In this document: positions 17,822 through 26,785 of the stretch, one piece after another
Position numbering within the stretch: the first letter of the stretch is position 1
Layout of the letters: the number at the start of each line of letters is the position of its first letter
Assembly (NCBI RefSeq): GCF_009856825.1
Contig: NZ_WVTD01000016.1
Span: forward strand, 1 to 64,000
Direction: 5' to 3'
Origin: Novosphingobium silvae
GTDB lineage: Bacteria; Pseudomonadota; Alphaproteobacteria; Sphingomonadales; Sphingomonadaceae
DNA: 64,000 nucleotides
Made by a program: the position numbers and the translations under genes
Notes under the pieces: model-generated
What the model was told of the DNA's origin: nothing
What the model saw: the letters and a program-made list of their open reading frames with translations, nothing else
The model's database searches: none

Positions 17822-19168
17822 ATGCGCTGGCTGCGTCCGGTCGACGGCCTGCGGGTACGGGTGGGCCTGATCGTCCTCGTCCACCTGATCGTAGTCGGCC
17901 TGACGATCACGATCATTTCCAGCAAGCAGAACCAGCCGGACGCCGAGCTGTTCCGTCTGGTGCCGGCCGAAGACGCCCGGGCCATCGCTCTCGCCGTCGA
18001 AGCGACCCCGCCTGCCGCGCGCGAAGCGGTGCTGCGCGGGCTGAGCGTGAACACCACGCTGGTCATGCTGGGTGACGGCCTGCCGCGCGGGGACAACACC
18101 CACCCCGATCTGCGGGAAGCCAATGCCGCCTATCGCGCGGCCCTGCAGGGGCGCCCGTTCCACGTCGACTTTCCGCCCGATGCGCGGCTGACCGACCTGG
18201 GCCGGGGCCGCCAGTACTCCGCGAGCCCGATCCGCTTGCGTGTGCGCTTGAACGACGGCACCGTCCTTATCATCGAGCGCACCACGCCGCCAGCGATCGC
18301 CGGCTTCGTGATGAGCCTTAACGCCATCCTGATCGGCGTCTCGGCGGCGAGCGTGCTTGTCGTCGTCCTGATCGCGGGGCTGACCACGCGCCCGCTCTCC
18401 CGCCTGGCCCGCGCGCTCCAGAACGACGAGGCCAGCCTGTCCGCCCCGGACCTTCCGGTGACCGGCGCGCACGAAATCCAGCAACTCTCGATCGCCTTTA
18501 ACGACATGCGCCGCCGCCTGCGCGACTTGGTGGAAGAACGGACCGGCTTCCTCGCGGCGGTCGCGCATGATTATCGCACCTATCTCACCCGGTTGGAGCT
18601 TCGCGCCGACTACATCGGCGACCCGCGCCAGCGCGCGCTGGCGATGGCCGACCTCGGCGAGATGAGCGCCCTGCTCGACGATACCCTGACGTTCGCACGC
18701 GTTTCCGCGACCCCGCCGCGCCCGGTCCACGAGACGACCGACATCGCCGCCATGATCGGCTCGGTTCTGGAAGCACGCGCGCTCCAGGGCGAGGACGTCA
18801 CCGCCACGTCGCCGCCGCCGACCGGTCTTGCCGTGCGCATCGACCCGCTGGCGATGCAGCGCATCCTCGCGAACCTCGTCGACAATGCGGTGCGGTATGG
18901 CGGGCAGGCCCGCCTGTCCGTCCGCGAACGCCAGGGCCGCATCGAGATCCGCGTGGACGACGATGGACCGGGCGTGCCCGAAGCGGACCTCAAGGACCTG
19001 ACCCGCCCGTTCCACCGGCTCGACCATTCGCGCGCGCGCCACACCGGCGGGGCCGGGCTCGGGCTTGCGATCGTCGATGCGCTCGCCCAGCAGAATGGCG
19101 GGACGCTGACGCTCGGCAATCGCGACGGGGGCGGCTTCAGCGCCTCGGTGGACTTGCCCGCCGCCTGA
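17822..19168 (+). CDS. Membrane sensor histidine kinase
   Basis: A 448-residue kinase. One helix lies near residues 14-32, a periplasmic sensor of about 125 residues follows, then a second helix (about 158-185, VMSLNAILIGVSAASVLVVVLIAG) and a HAMP segment. The phosphorylated His is in VAHDYRTYLTRLELR, an unusual H-box since most have HDLRTPL, with Tyr-Leu where Pro-Leu is expected. The ATP domain shows ANLVDNAVRYG (N box), VDDDGPGVP (G1) and GGAGLGLAIVDAL (G2). It pairs with the OmpR-type regulator just upstream. The signal is not visible; an envelope or metal stress is suggested by neighbours only. Confidence 0.93.
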   Translation: MRWLRPVDGLRVRVGLIVLVHLIVVGLTITIISSKQNQPDAELFRLVPAEDARAIALAVEATPPAAREAVLRGLSVNTTLVMLGDGLPRGDNTHPDLREANAAYRAALQGRPFHVDFPPDARLTDLGRGRQYSASPIRLRVRLNDGTVLIIERTTPPAIAGFVMSLNAILIGVSAASVLVVVLIAGLTTRPLSRLARALQNDEASLSAPDLPVTGAHEIQQLSIAFNDMRRRLRDLVEERTGFLAAVAHDYRTYLTRLELRADYIGDPRQRALAMADLGEMSALLDDTLTFARVSATPPRPVHETTDIAAMIGSVLEARALQGEDVTATSPPPTGLAVRIDPLAMQRILANLVDNAVRYGGQARLSVRERQGRIEIRVDDDGPGVPEADLKDLTRPFHRLDHSRARHTGGAGLGLAIVDALAQQNGGTLTLGNRDGGGFSASVDLPAA

Positions 19169-19190
19169 CCGGCGCCCGGAGACGGCGGGC

Positions 19191-19210
19191 GTTACACGGT
19201 GTTACCATCC
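19191..19210 (+). promoter_or_regulatory. Putative response-regulator box, copy 2
   Basis: GTTACACGGT followed directly by GTTACCATCC: two 10-bp units in direct repeat, 63 bases before the RcnB-like gene. Eight bases further on, ATCACCTTGTTGC matches ATCGCCTTGTTGC at the same distance behind the RND-operon box, probably core promoter. Likely bound by the OmpR-type regulator at 17097 (inference). Confidence 0.65.
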
Positions 19211-19272
19211 GCAGATCACCTTGTTGCGCAGCGACGGCAATCTTCTCCAGGTAGCCAACCGGAGAAGTCCCG

Positions 19273-19824
19273 ATGCCAAGATCGTCCTGGTCCATTGCCA
19301 TGAAGCACGCGGCGTTGCGGGCAGGCAGCCTCGCCGTCCTGACAGTGTCGATGCTGGCCCTCTCGCCCGCCACCGCCGATGACCATCGCCCGCCGCCGCA
19401 CGGCCACACCCCGCCGCCGGGGCACGGTCATCCGCCGCCGCCCGGGCATGGCCATCCGCCGCCGGTATACGTCCGCCCGCCGGTGACCGTGGTGCGGCCC
19501 GCTCCACCGGTGCGCTGGTATCCGGGCAATCCCGGCTGGTGGCACGGGCATCCCGATTTCGTCGGCTATGTCGGTGTCCGGCGCGGATACTATTTCGCGC
19601 CCGGCTATGGCTATTACCCCGTCGCCAGCGCCTATTATGGCCGCGTCTGGGTCGTGGGAGCCGTCCTGCCGGTGGAACTGCGGCGCTATTACGTCGTCAA
19701 CCCGGCCTATTACGGACTGGCCGTGGCGCCCGCAGGACACGCCTGGATCTACGCTAACGGCAGCATCGTGCTGGCATCGCGCACCACCGGCGTGATCGTG
19801 CGAACCGTTCCGCGAGTCTGGTAG
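19273..19824 (+). CDS. RcnB-like exported protein with Pro/His-rich N-terminus
   Basis: A 183-residue secreted protein. After a signal peptide ending near ALSPATA the sequence runs through repeated PPPxHGH units (about residues 38-65), rich in His and Pro and suited to metal binding. A Tyr/Trp/Gly-rich C-terminal part follows (RRGYYFAPGYGYYP, RRYYVVNPAYYGL), ending in an RcnB-type WIYANGSIVLASRTTGVI. RcnB proteins are periplasmic factors linked to nickel/cobalt homeostasis. The start ATG has GGAGAAG upstream. A putative regulator box lies 63 bases before the start, linking it to the two-component system. Confidence 0.72.
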   Translation: MPRSSWSIAMKHAALRAGSLAVLTVSMLALSPATADDHRPPPHGHTPPPGHGHPPPPGHGHPPPVYVRPPVTVVRPAPPVRWYPGNPGWWHGHPDFVGYVGVRRGYYFAPGYGYYPVASAYYGRVWVVGAVLPVELRRYYVVNPAYYGLAVAPAGHAWIYANGSIVLASRTTGVIVRTVPRVW

Positions 19825-19948
19825 ACCTGTTCGGTTTCGGCGCGCCTTCCACCCCCCGCCCCCGCCTCGGGCGCGCCGGTGCGGCGCGGCAGCCTTCCCC
19901 CAGGGCATGTCGCGCCGCACACCCCCCTCTTCACAATGGTGTCACCTC

Positions 19949-20722
19949 ATGAAGCATGTCGTTTCCGCGGCCATCCTGACGCTGGCCGCAAACCCCGCCC
20001 TCGCGGCCTCGCCGCCGAGCCTCTATCCGGTAAGCGTAGGCCACGAGACCGCCCGCTTCACGCGCGGCGTGCCGACCGTAGACCTGCAGACCCCCGACGG
20101 CGCGGTCCAGATAACCCCGCGCCCCATCGAGAACGGCGCCCTCGTCTTCGACATCGCGGTCTACAACCGGGGCAACGCTCCCGCCAATATCGGCGTCGAG
20201 AACGTCAGCGTCTCGCTCGGATACCAGCCGATCGCCGTGCAGAGCCGCGATGCGCTGGCCGAGGCTGCCGAAAGCAAGGCTCGCCGCGCCCGGATCGGCA
20301 CCGTGCTCGTCGCAGGCACGCTGGCTGCGGTCTCTGCCTCGTCGAGCGGCGAGCGCTACGCCTATCACGGCCATGTCGCGACCCCGCGCGGCGTGGTCTC
20401 GCGCACCATCGTGTGGGAGGACAACAGCGCCGGGCAGGCGGGCGCGGCGATGGCGATCTCCGGCGGCGCAATGGCCATGGGCTCGATCCAGCAGCGGCTC
20501 GACTACACGATGCAGCAGATCGACGGACAGATCCTGCAGACCACCACGGTCGACCCCGAGGCCAGCTTCGGCGGCCGGATCGTGACCGCCGCCCTGCCGC
20601 GCTCCGCAGCAGGGCAAGACGTGCGCGTCACGGTGCGCTGGAACGGCCGCGACTATCCTTTCGCATTCCGCCTGCTCGCCCCCGGCGAGGTGCCGCCGCC
20701 GTTCGAGCACGCCGGGAGGTAG
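19949..20722 (+). CDS. Hypothetical exported protein
   Basis: A 257-residue protein starting MKHVVSAAILTLAANPALAA, a clear signal peptide. Fourteen codons upstream stay open without support. The mature part looks like beta strands (DLQTPDGAVQITPRP, LVFDIAVYNRGNAPANIGVENVSV), then a short hydrophobic segment near residue 113 and a final DVRVTVRWNGRDYPFAFRLL. No family recognised. It sits between the RcnB-like gene and the RND operon on the same strand and may share their control, although no box of its own was seen in the 125 bases before it. Confidence 0.65.
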   Translation: MKHVVSAAILTLAANPALAASPPSLYPVSVGHETARFTRGVPTVDLQTPDGAVQITPRPIENGALVFDIAVYNRGNAPANIGVENVSVSLGYQPIAVQSRDALAEAAESKARRARIGTVLVAGTLAAVSASSSGERYAYHGHVATPRGVVSRTIVWEDNSAGQAGAAMAISGGAMAMGSIQQRLDYTMQQIDGQILQTTTVDPEASFGGRIVTAALPRSAAGQDVRVTVRWNGRDYPFAFRLLAPGEVPPPFEHAGR

Positions 20723-20734
20723 CGGCTCCGGGGC

Positions 20735-20754
20735 GTTACAAGCTGTTACAAGGC
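20735..20754 (+). promoter_or_regulatory. Putative response-regulator box, copy 3 (best match)
   Basis: GTTACAAGCT followed directly by GTTACAAGGC, the cleanest copy of the 10-bp tandem repeat, about 90 bases before the adaptor gene of the RND operon. ATCGCCTTGTTGC follows at the same distance as in copy 2. This points to direct control of the efflux operon by the response regulator (inference). Confidence 0.7.
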
Positions 20755-20843
20755 ACTCATCGCCTTGTTGCCCGCCCTCGCCATTTGCCCCGCCTCACAT
20801 GGCAATTTCCCTGTCTTTACAGGGTTTCAAGCAAGGGATCACA

Positions 20844-21935
20844 ATGGCGCGTCTTGCCCTGGTTGTGCCGCTGGCGGCGCTTCTGCTCTCCGCATGTCAC
20901 GAGGCTCCCCCGGCCAAGGACGAACGGCGGGCGGTCTCCGTCCAGCAGCTCACCGCAAACTCCGGCCAAAGCGCGATCACGTATGCCGGTGAGATCCGTT
21001 CCGCCTTCGAGAGCCAGCTGGGCTTCCAGGTGGCCGGACGGATCGTCGAGCGCGCGGTCAGCGCCGGTGACAGCGTGCGCGCCGGACAGGTGCTGTTCCG
21101 CCTCGATGGCAGCGACTATGCCCGCGCGCTCGACAGCGCGGCCGCGCAGACCGGCGCGGCCCAGTCGGCGGCGGCGACGCAACGCGCCGATCTCGCCCGC
21201 TCGCGCGACCTGCTCGCCCAGGGCTTCATCTCGCAGGCCGAGTTCGACCAGCAGAAGGCCGCCACCGATCAGGCACAGGCGCAGCTACGCGCCGCCGGTG
21301 CCCAGCGCGGCACCGCCGCCGCGCAAGTCGGCCGCACCGTCCTGACCGCGCCGCGTGGCGGCGTGATCACGCAAGTGGAGGGCGAGGTGGGACAGGTCGT
21401 GGGTGCCGGACAGGCGGTGCTGACGTTCGCCGATCCCTCGCGTCCCGAAGTCGCCGTCTCGCTTTCCGAGGGCGGGCTCGGCCCGGTCCAGCGCGCGAAG
21501 CGGCTCAGCGTCACCCTGTGGAGCGATCCCTCGCGCAAGTACGCGGTGAAGCTGCGCAGCATCGCGGGCGCCGCCGATCCCGCGACCCGCACTTTCGCCG
21601 CGCGCTTCTCCATCATCGCCCCCGGCGAGACGCTGCGGATGGGCGAAACCGCCGAACTGCGCATCGAGGACGAGCGTGTGGCAAGCGGCATCCTCGTGCC
21701 CCTCACCGCGATCGCCCAAGGCCACGACGCCCAAGGCTACGACAAGGCGCAGGCCTGGGTCGTCGACCGGCGCACGATGACGGTCCAACCCCGCACAGTG
21801 AAGGTGGGACAGGCGAGCGGCGACAAGCTGACGGTCCTCTCCGGCCTGCGCCCGGGCGAGACGATCGTCACCGCCGGCATCCACCTGCTGCGTGCCGGCG
21901 AGAAGGTCCGCATAGCCGAGGTGCCTGCCTCGTGA
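20844..21935 (+). CDS. RND efflux periplasmic adaptor (membrane fusion protein), lipoprotein
   Basis: A 363-residue adaptor that joins the inner-membrane pump to the outer-membrane channel. A lipoprotein signal with cleavage before Cys is visible (LAALLLSACHE). Then come the biotinyl-lipoyl-like halves (LGFQVAGRIVERAVSAGDSVRAGQ), a short alpha-helical hairpin rich in Ala and Gln, and the barrel (TVLTAPRGGVITQVEGEVGQVV). The ATG has AGGGA upstream; the open frame 15 codons earlier lacks a signal. It overlaps the pump gene by GTGA. It is the first gene of a three-gene operon behind a putative regulator box. Confidence 0.93.
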   Translation: MARLALVVPLAALLLSACHEAPPAKDERRAVSVQQLTANSGQSAITYAGEIRSAFESQLGFQVAGRIVERAVSAGDSVRAGQVLFRLDGSDYARALDSAAAQTGAAQSAAATQRADLARSRDLLAQGFISQAEFDQQKAATDQAQAQLRAAGAQRGTAAAQVGRTVLTAPRGGVITQVEGEVGQVVGAGQAVLTFADPSRPEVAVSLSEGGLGPVQRAKRLSVTLWSDPSRKYAVKLRSIAGAADPATRTFAARFSIIAPGETLRMGETAELRIEDERVASGILVPLTAIAQGHDAQGYDKAQAWVVDRRTMTVQPRTVKVGQASGDKLTVLSGLRPGETIVTAGIHLLRAGEKVRIAEVPAS

Positions 21936-24900
21936 CCGGCTTCAACCTCTCGCGCTGGGCGCTCGGCCACCAGCAACTCGTCGGTTTCCTGCTCGCCGTC
22001 GCCTCGGTGGCGGGGCTGCTCTCGTACCTTTCGCTCGGGCGCAAGGAAGACCCGGAGTTCACCGTCAAGACCATGATGATCACCGTCGGCTGGCCGGGCG
22101 CGACCGCCGACCAGATGGCCGAACAAGTCATCAAGCCGATCGAGACGGTGCTGACCGAGAACATCCCCGACATCGACTACGTCAAGAGCAAGGCCCGTCC
22201 CGGACAGGCGACGCTCAACGTCACGCTGATCTCCACCGTCAAGGGCAGCGCGGTGCCGGATATCTGGTACACCGTGCGCAAGACCGTGACGGACCACCGC
22301 GCGGACCTGCCCGACGATGTCGTCGGCCCCGCGTTCAACGACGAGTTCGGGACGACTTACGGCAACATCTACGCGATCACCGGCCCCGGCTTCTCCTATC
22401 CCACGCTCAAGCGCTACGCCGAAACGCTGCGCGACCGCATCCAGGCCCTGCCCGACGTCGCCAAGACCGACATGATCGGCGAGCAGGACGAGGCGGTCTA
22501 CGTCACCTACGACAGCGCGCGACTGGCGATGCTGGGCATCTCGTCGCAGGCCATCGCCGACGCGCTCGACGGCACCAACGCCGTCTCGGCCTCGGGCACG
22601 GTCGAGGCGGGCGCCGAGCGCGTGCGCCTGCAGGTGGCGGGCGCCTACGGCTCGCTGGAGGCGATCGCGGCGACGCCGATCTTCGCCAACGGCAAGAGCG
22701 TGCGCCTCGATGCGATCGCCAAAGTCGAGCGCACGACCAAGGACCCCGCCACCTTCAGGATGCGGTTCGGCGGCGAGGATGCGGTGGGCGTGGGCATCAG
22801 CCTGCGCGACGACGGCAATGTCGCGCGGCTGGGCAAGAACCTGAAGCAGACCGTGGCCTCGTACCAGGACGAACTGCCGGTCGGCGTCGAAATCCACACG
22901 GTGTCGGACCAGACGAAGGTCGTGGACGAATCCGTCGGCGAATTCACCCGCTCGCTGCTCGAGGCGGTGGTCATCGTGCTTGTCGTCAACTTCCTGTCGC
23001 TCGGCTGGCGGCCCGGCATCGTCGTCGCGCTGTGCATCCCGCTGGTGCTGGCGATGACCTTCGCCGGGATGAGCTGGATGGGCATCGACCTGCAACGCAT
23101 TTCGCTGGGCGCGCTCATCATCGCACTGGGTCTGCTGGTGGACGATGCGATCATCGTGGTCGAGGCGGTCAGCACCCATCTGGAGGCGGGCTGGACCCGC
23201 ACCCGCGCCGCGATCAGCGCCTACACCACCACCGCGATCCCGATGCTGGTCGGCACGCTGATTACCGTCGCGGGCTTCCTGCCGATCGCGATGTCGAAGG
23301 CGACGGCGAGCGAATACGTGATCTCGCTGTTCCAGGTCATCGCGCTGTCGCTGGTGCTGTCGTGGTTCGTCGCGGTGATCTTCACGCCGTTCCTCGCCTA
23401 TCACCTGCTGCCCCAGCGTGCCGATGCGCGAGACGACGCGGGCGAGCCCGAGGAGCAGTACGAAGGCCGCTTCTACAGCTGGTTCCGCCGCGCGCTCGAC
23501 CGCTGCCTCGATCGCCGCAAGACCGTCGTCGCCGCGGCCGCCGCACTGTTCGTGGGCTCCGTGTTCCTGTTCCAGTTCGGTGTGCCCCGCCAGTTCTTCC
23601 CGGCGTCCGACCGGCCCGAGCTGGTGGTCGACCTGCAGCTTTCCCAGAACGCCAGCTTCGCCCAGACGCAGGCCGTCGCCGCGCGCATGGAAAAGCTGCT
23701 GGCCAAGGATGAGCGCGTCACTTCGGTCACGAGTTACATCGGCGGCGGATCGCCGCGCTTCTACCTGCCGCTGAACGTCCAGACGCCCGACATCACGCTC
23801 GCCGAACTGGTCCTCCAGACGAAGGACGAGGAAGCCCGCGAGGAGGTGATCGCGCACGTGCAGGACCTGTTCGCCGCGCAGTTCCCCGAGGCGCGCGGGC
23901 GCGTCAGCAGGCTGGAGAACGGGCCTTCGGTGGGCCAGCCCGTGCAATACCGCCTCGCCGGGCCGGACCTCGATGCACTGGCGCCCTTTGCGCAGAAGCT
24001 GGAAGCGATCGTCCGCGCGGACAGCCATTCGCGCGACGTGAACAGCGACCTCGGCGAACCGCTCAAGGCGGTCCGCGTCGATCTCGACCAGGACAAGGTG
24101 CGTGCCCTCGGCCTCTCCACCGAGGCGGTGCAGAAGACCCTGCAGGCCGCGATCGCCGGGGCCGGCGTCACCACCTACCGCGACCGCGATCTGGCCCTCG
24201 ATGTCGTCATGCGCCTCGACACGGCCGAGCGCACCGACCTCGGCCGCATCGCCAACCTGCCGATCGCCACGCAGAGCGGCCCGGTCGCCCTGTCGCAGCT
24301 GGGCCGGGTCACCGCGAGCAGCGAGCCCGCGCTGCTTTACCGGCGCAACCGGCAGGCGACGATCACCATCGCCGCCGACGTCGAGGGCGAGCAGGCCACC
24401 GACCTCACCAAGCGCCTCGAACCCCAGGTCGAGGCGCTGCGCCGGGACCTTCCCGCTGGCGCGTCGCTGGTGAACGGCGGCTCGCAGGAGCAGAGCAGCA
24501 TCAACCAGCGCGCCACCATGGCCGCAGTGCCGGCCGCGATGATGGTGATCGTGGTCCTGCTGATGCTGCAACTCCAGAACGTCAAGCGGATGCTCGTGGT
24601 GCTGGCGACCGGACCGCTCGCGCTGATCGGCGTGGCGCTGATCATGGCGCTGTTCCGCATACCGTTCGGCTTCGTGGCGATGCTGGGCTCGCTGGCGCTG
24701 TTCGGCATGGTGCTGCGCAATTCGGTGATCCTGATCGCGCAGATCGACGCGCTGTCGGGCCACGGCCTCTCCATGCGCGAGGCCGTGCGCGAGGCGGCGG
24801 TCCATCGCCTGCGCCCGATCATGCTCACCGCGCTCGCCGCCATCCTCGCGATGATCCCGCTGACCCGCTCCACGTTCTGGGGGCCTATGGCCTGGGCGAT

Positions 24901-25045
24901 CATGGGCGGGCTGATGGTCGCCACGATCCTTACCCTCGTGTTCCTCCCGGCGCTCTACGAACTCGTGTTCGACCGCGCGGGCAAGCGAGACACCACGCCG
25001 GAGACCCCGATGCACGACACCTCCCCCGAGGGCGCGAAGGCATGA
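21932..25045 (+). CDS. RND multidrug efflux pump (HAE1/AcrB type)
   Basis: Inner-membrane proton/drug antiporter of 1037 residues, the usual size. It starts at a GTG overlapping the adaptor stop, giving MTGFNLSRWALGHQQLVGFLL. Family landmarks are GRKEDPEFTVK in the first periplasmic segment, PGATADQMAEQVIKPIE, and the proton-relay Asp pair in helix 4, GLLVDDAIIVVEAV. The usual two-fold repeat of large periplasmic loops follows, with RNSVILIAQIDAL and VFLPALYELVF near the end. The Asp pair and the hydrophobic rather than metal-specific helix 4 favour organic substrates over heavy metals. The substrate is unknown. It overlaps the outer-membrane gene by ATGA. Confidence 0.95.
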   Translation: MTGFNLSRWALGHQQLVGFLLAVASVAGLLSYLSLGRKEDPEFTVKTMMITVGWPGATADQMAEQVIKPIETVLTENIPDIDYVKSKARPGQATLNVTLISTVKGSAVPDIWYTVRKTVTDHRADLPDDVVGPAFNDEFGTTYGNIYAITGPGFSYPTLKRYAETLRDRIQALPDVAKTDMIGEQDEAVYVTYDSARLAMLGISSQAIADALDGTNAVSASGTVEAGAERVRLQVAGAYGSLEAIAATPIFANGKSVRLDAIAKVERTTKDPATFRMRFGGEDAVGVGISLRDDGNVARLGKNLKQTVASYQDELPVGVEIHTVSDQTKVVDESVGEFTRSLLEAVVIVLVVNFLSLGWRPGIVVALCIPLVLAMTFAGMSWMGIDLQRISLGALIIALGLLVDDAIIVVEAVSTHLEAGWTRTRAAISAYTTTAIPMLVGTLITVAGFLPIAMSKATASEYVISLFQVIALSLVLSWFVAVIFTPFLAYHLLPQRADARDDAGEPEEQYEGRFYSWFRRALDRCLDRRKTVVAAAAALFVGSVFLFQFGVPRQFFPASDRPELVVDLQLSQNASFAQTQAVAARMEKLLAKDERVTSVTSYIGGGSPRFYLPLNVQTPDITLAELVLQTKDEEAREEVIAHVQDLFAAQFPEARGRVSRLENGPSVGQPVQYRLAGPDLDALAPFAQKLEAIVRADSHSRDVNSDLGEPLKAVRVDLDQDKVRALGLSTEAVQKTLQAAIAGAGVTTYRDRDLALDVVMRLDTAERTDLGRIANLPIATQSGPVALSQLGRVTASSEPALLYRRNRQATITIAADVEGEQATDLTKRLEPQVEALRRDLPAGASLVNGGSQEQSSINQRATMAAVPAAMMVIVVLLMLQLQNVKRMLVVLATGPLALIGVALIMALFRIPFGFVAMLGSLALFGMVLRNSVILIAQIDALSGHGLSMREAVREAAVHRLRPIMLTALAAILAMIPLTRSTFWGPMAWAIMGGLMVATILTLVFLPALYELVFDRAGKRDTTPETPMHDTSPEGAKA

Positions 25046-26403
25046 GCCGCGTCCTGTTCCTCGCCACTGCCGCCATGCTTTCCTCGACGCCCGCCCATGC
25101 GACGGACCTTGTCGACGCCTGGCGCGCCGCAGCCCTGCACGACCCCGACCACCAGAGCGCCGAGGCCGAGCGCGATGCAGGGCAGGAAGCCGCCGTGCAG
25201 GCCCGCGCCCTCAAGCGACCGAGCGTGCAGGTCCAGGCCGGCTACCAGTACAACATGACCGAAACCAACGCCCAGCTGCCCGAAGACCTCACGCCGGTGT
25301 TCACCGGCCAGCGCAGCTCGGGACGCGCCTCGGTGGCGGTGCAGGCCGTCCAGCCGATCTACGACGCCGCCAAGGGTGCCCAGTCAACCCAGCTGCGCGA
25401 GAAGGCCGCGATCGCCGACGTCCAGTTCGAAGGCGAGCAGCAGGCGCTCATCCTGCGCGTGGCGGACGCCTACTTCTCGGTGCTTTCGGGCGAGGACAAG
25501 CTGACCTCCTACACCCGGCAGGTCGAGGCGGCGGAACAGCAGCGCAAGGGCGCGCAGGCCCGCTTCGACGCCGGACGCGCGCGGATCACCGACGTGCGCG
25601 AGGCGGAAGCCCAGCGCGACGCGGCGGAAGCGCAGCGGATCGGCGCCGAAGCGGAACTGGCCTATGCCCGCGCCGCCTTCTCCGAACTGACCGGCCTCGG
25701 CGCCGAGGGGCTCGAACGTCCCGCCGCCGACTTCGTCGCGCCGGTGCCGACCGGTTCGCTGCAGGACATCCAGGAACGCGCCGAGACCCGCGCGCCCGCC
25801 GTCAGGGCCGCCGAGCACAGCGCGCGCGCCGCCGGGGCGGAAATCGACCGCTACGGCCTGTCGGGCCGGCCGGTGATCGAGGGTGTCGCAGGCTACCAGG
25901 GACAATTCCGGATGGGCGGCGACGGCGGCAACGGCATCGTGCCCGACCGCATCCAGACCGCTTCCGCAGGCGTGCGCCTGACCGTCCCGCTCTATGCAGG
26001 CGGTGGCATCCAGTCGAAGGAACGCGAGGCGCAGGCGAACGCGACCAAGGCCTTGCGCGATCTCGACGCCGCGCGCCGCGATGCCCGCCTTCAGGCGCAG
26101 CAGGCGTGGCAGGCTGCCTCGACCGGCGCGCGCAGGGTCGCCGCGCTCAACACCGCGCTCAGGTCCGCCGACCTGCAGCAGAGCGCCGCTGCGACCGGGC
26201 GCGACGTCGGCATCCGCACCCAGAACGACGTGCTCAACGCACAGAGCCAGAGCTTCGCCACCGACCGCGACCGCGCGCAGGCCGTCTACGACTATATCCT
26301 GGCCCGGCTGAAGCTGGCAGCGTCCACCGGCGATCTGGGATTCGAGGAACTCGACGAGGCCGATCGCCTTATGACTTCGATCCGGCCAGAAACGCGGCCG
26401 TGA
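25042..26403 (+). CDS. TolC-family outer-membrane efflux channel
   Basis: A 453-residue protein with a signal peptide (MSRVLFLATAAMLSSTPAHA). Two outer-membrane efflux domains follow, each with the long Ala/Gln/Arg-rich helices of TolC (ADAYFSVLSGEDKLTSYTRQVEAAEQ.., QAQQAWQAASTGARRVAALNTALRSADLQ..). The family motif VRLTVPLYAGGGIQSKEREA starts the second half. It completes the tripartite pump, and its ATG overlaps the pump stop. High GC and codon use match the neighbouring pump genes, unlike the decayed sequence that follows. Confidence 0.93.
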   Translation: MSRVLFLATAAMLSSTPAHATDLVDAWRAAALHDPDHQSAEAERDAGQEAAVQARALKRPSVQVQAGYQYNMTETNAQLPEDLTPVFTGQRSSGRASVAVQAVQPIYDAAKGAQSTQLREKAAIADVQFEGEQQALILRVADAYFSVLSGEDKLTSYTRQVEAAEQQRKGAQARFDAGRARITDVREAEAQRDAAEAQRIGAEAELAYARAAFSELTGLGAEGLERPAADFVAPVPTGSLQDIQERAETRAPAVRAAEHSARAAGAEIDRYGLSGRPVIEGVAGYQGQFRMGGDGGNGIVPDRIQTASAGVRLTVPLYAGGGIQSKEREAQANATKALRDLDAARRDARLQAQQAWQAASTGARRVAALNTALRSADLQQSAAATGRDVGIRTQNDVLNAQSQSFATDRDRAQAVYDYILARLKLAASTGDLGFEELDEADRLMTSIRPETRP

Positions 26404-26440
26404 CCGACCCGATTGCCTGACCGATAGGAAGCAGGCGGAC

Positions 26441-26785
26441 ATGCCAAATGCCCGCTGGCGAGTGCGGGCGGTTGCGCCGGGGATTGAAGGCATCCGAAGG
26501 GGTATCCGGGCCGACGTGGAAGGCGCCTTTTTTTTGGGGGGGGCGCCGAAGCGAGTGTTCACGGGCCTGATCGGCGCCATCCTCATGGAGCAGAGTGACG
26601 AATGGGCTGTCCAGCACGCCCCCTATATGACGCTTGAAACTATGGCTCCCGTCAGCGACAATCCCATCGCCATGCTCTCGGCTGTACCTAGCGCATCACC
26701 GGTTCATCCCGATGCCGAAATGGACGGTGGTGACGGAAATCTACACCACGCCGTAGGGCACGATCACCGGACTTTGCCAGCCTGA
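26441..26785 (+). pseudogene. IS256-family transposase 3' remnant
   Basis: The frame encodes FTGLIGAILMEQSDEWAVQ and YMTLETMAPVSDNPIAML. This corresponds to the C-terminal end of IS256 (mutator)-type transposases, which read roughly RLVGAILLEQNDEWAVQRxRYMTLE. The upstream RRGIRADVEGAFF matches the KRRTDVVGIFP region of the family only loosely. Everything before that, including the DDE catalytic residues, is missing. A run of eight T then eight G at 26528-26543 lies inside it. It marks the right edge of the GC-rich efflux block. Confidence 0.65.

Noticed and set aside
21737..25015. A 1092-codon open frame on the minus strand opposite the RND pump
   Set aside because: It is a GC-driven shadow: the plus strand has a complete pump with all family motifs, while the minus frame gives low-complexity Arg/His/Asp-rich sequence without any domain.
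26528..26543. T8G8 run as a phase-variation switch
   Set aside because: It lies in a transposase remnant with no intact downstream gene, so a frame switch would have nothing to control. A sequencing or assembly error is as likely.
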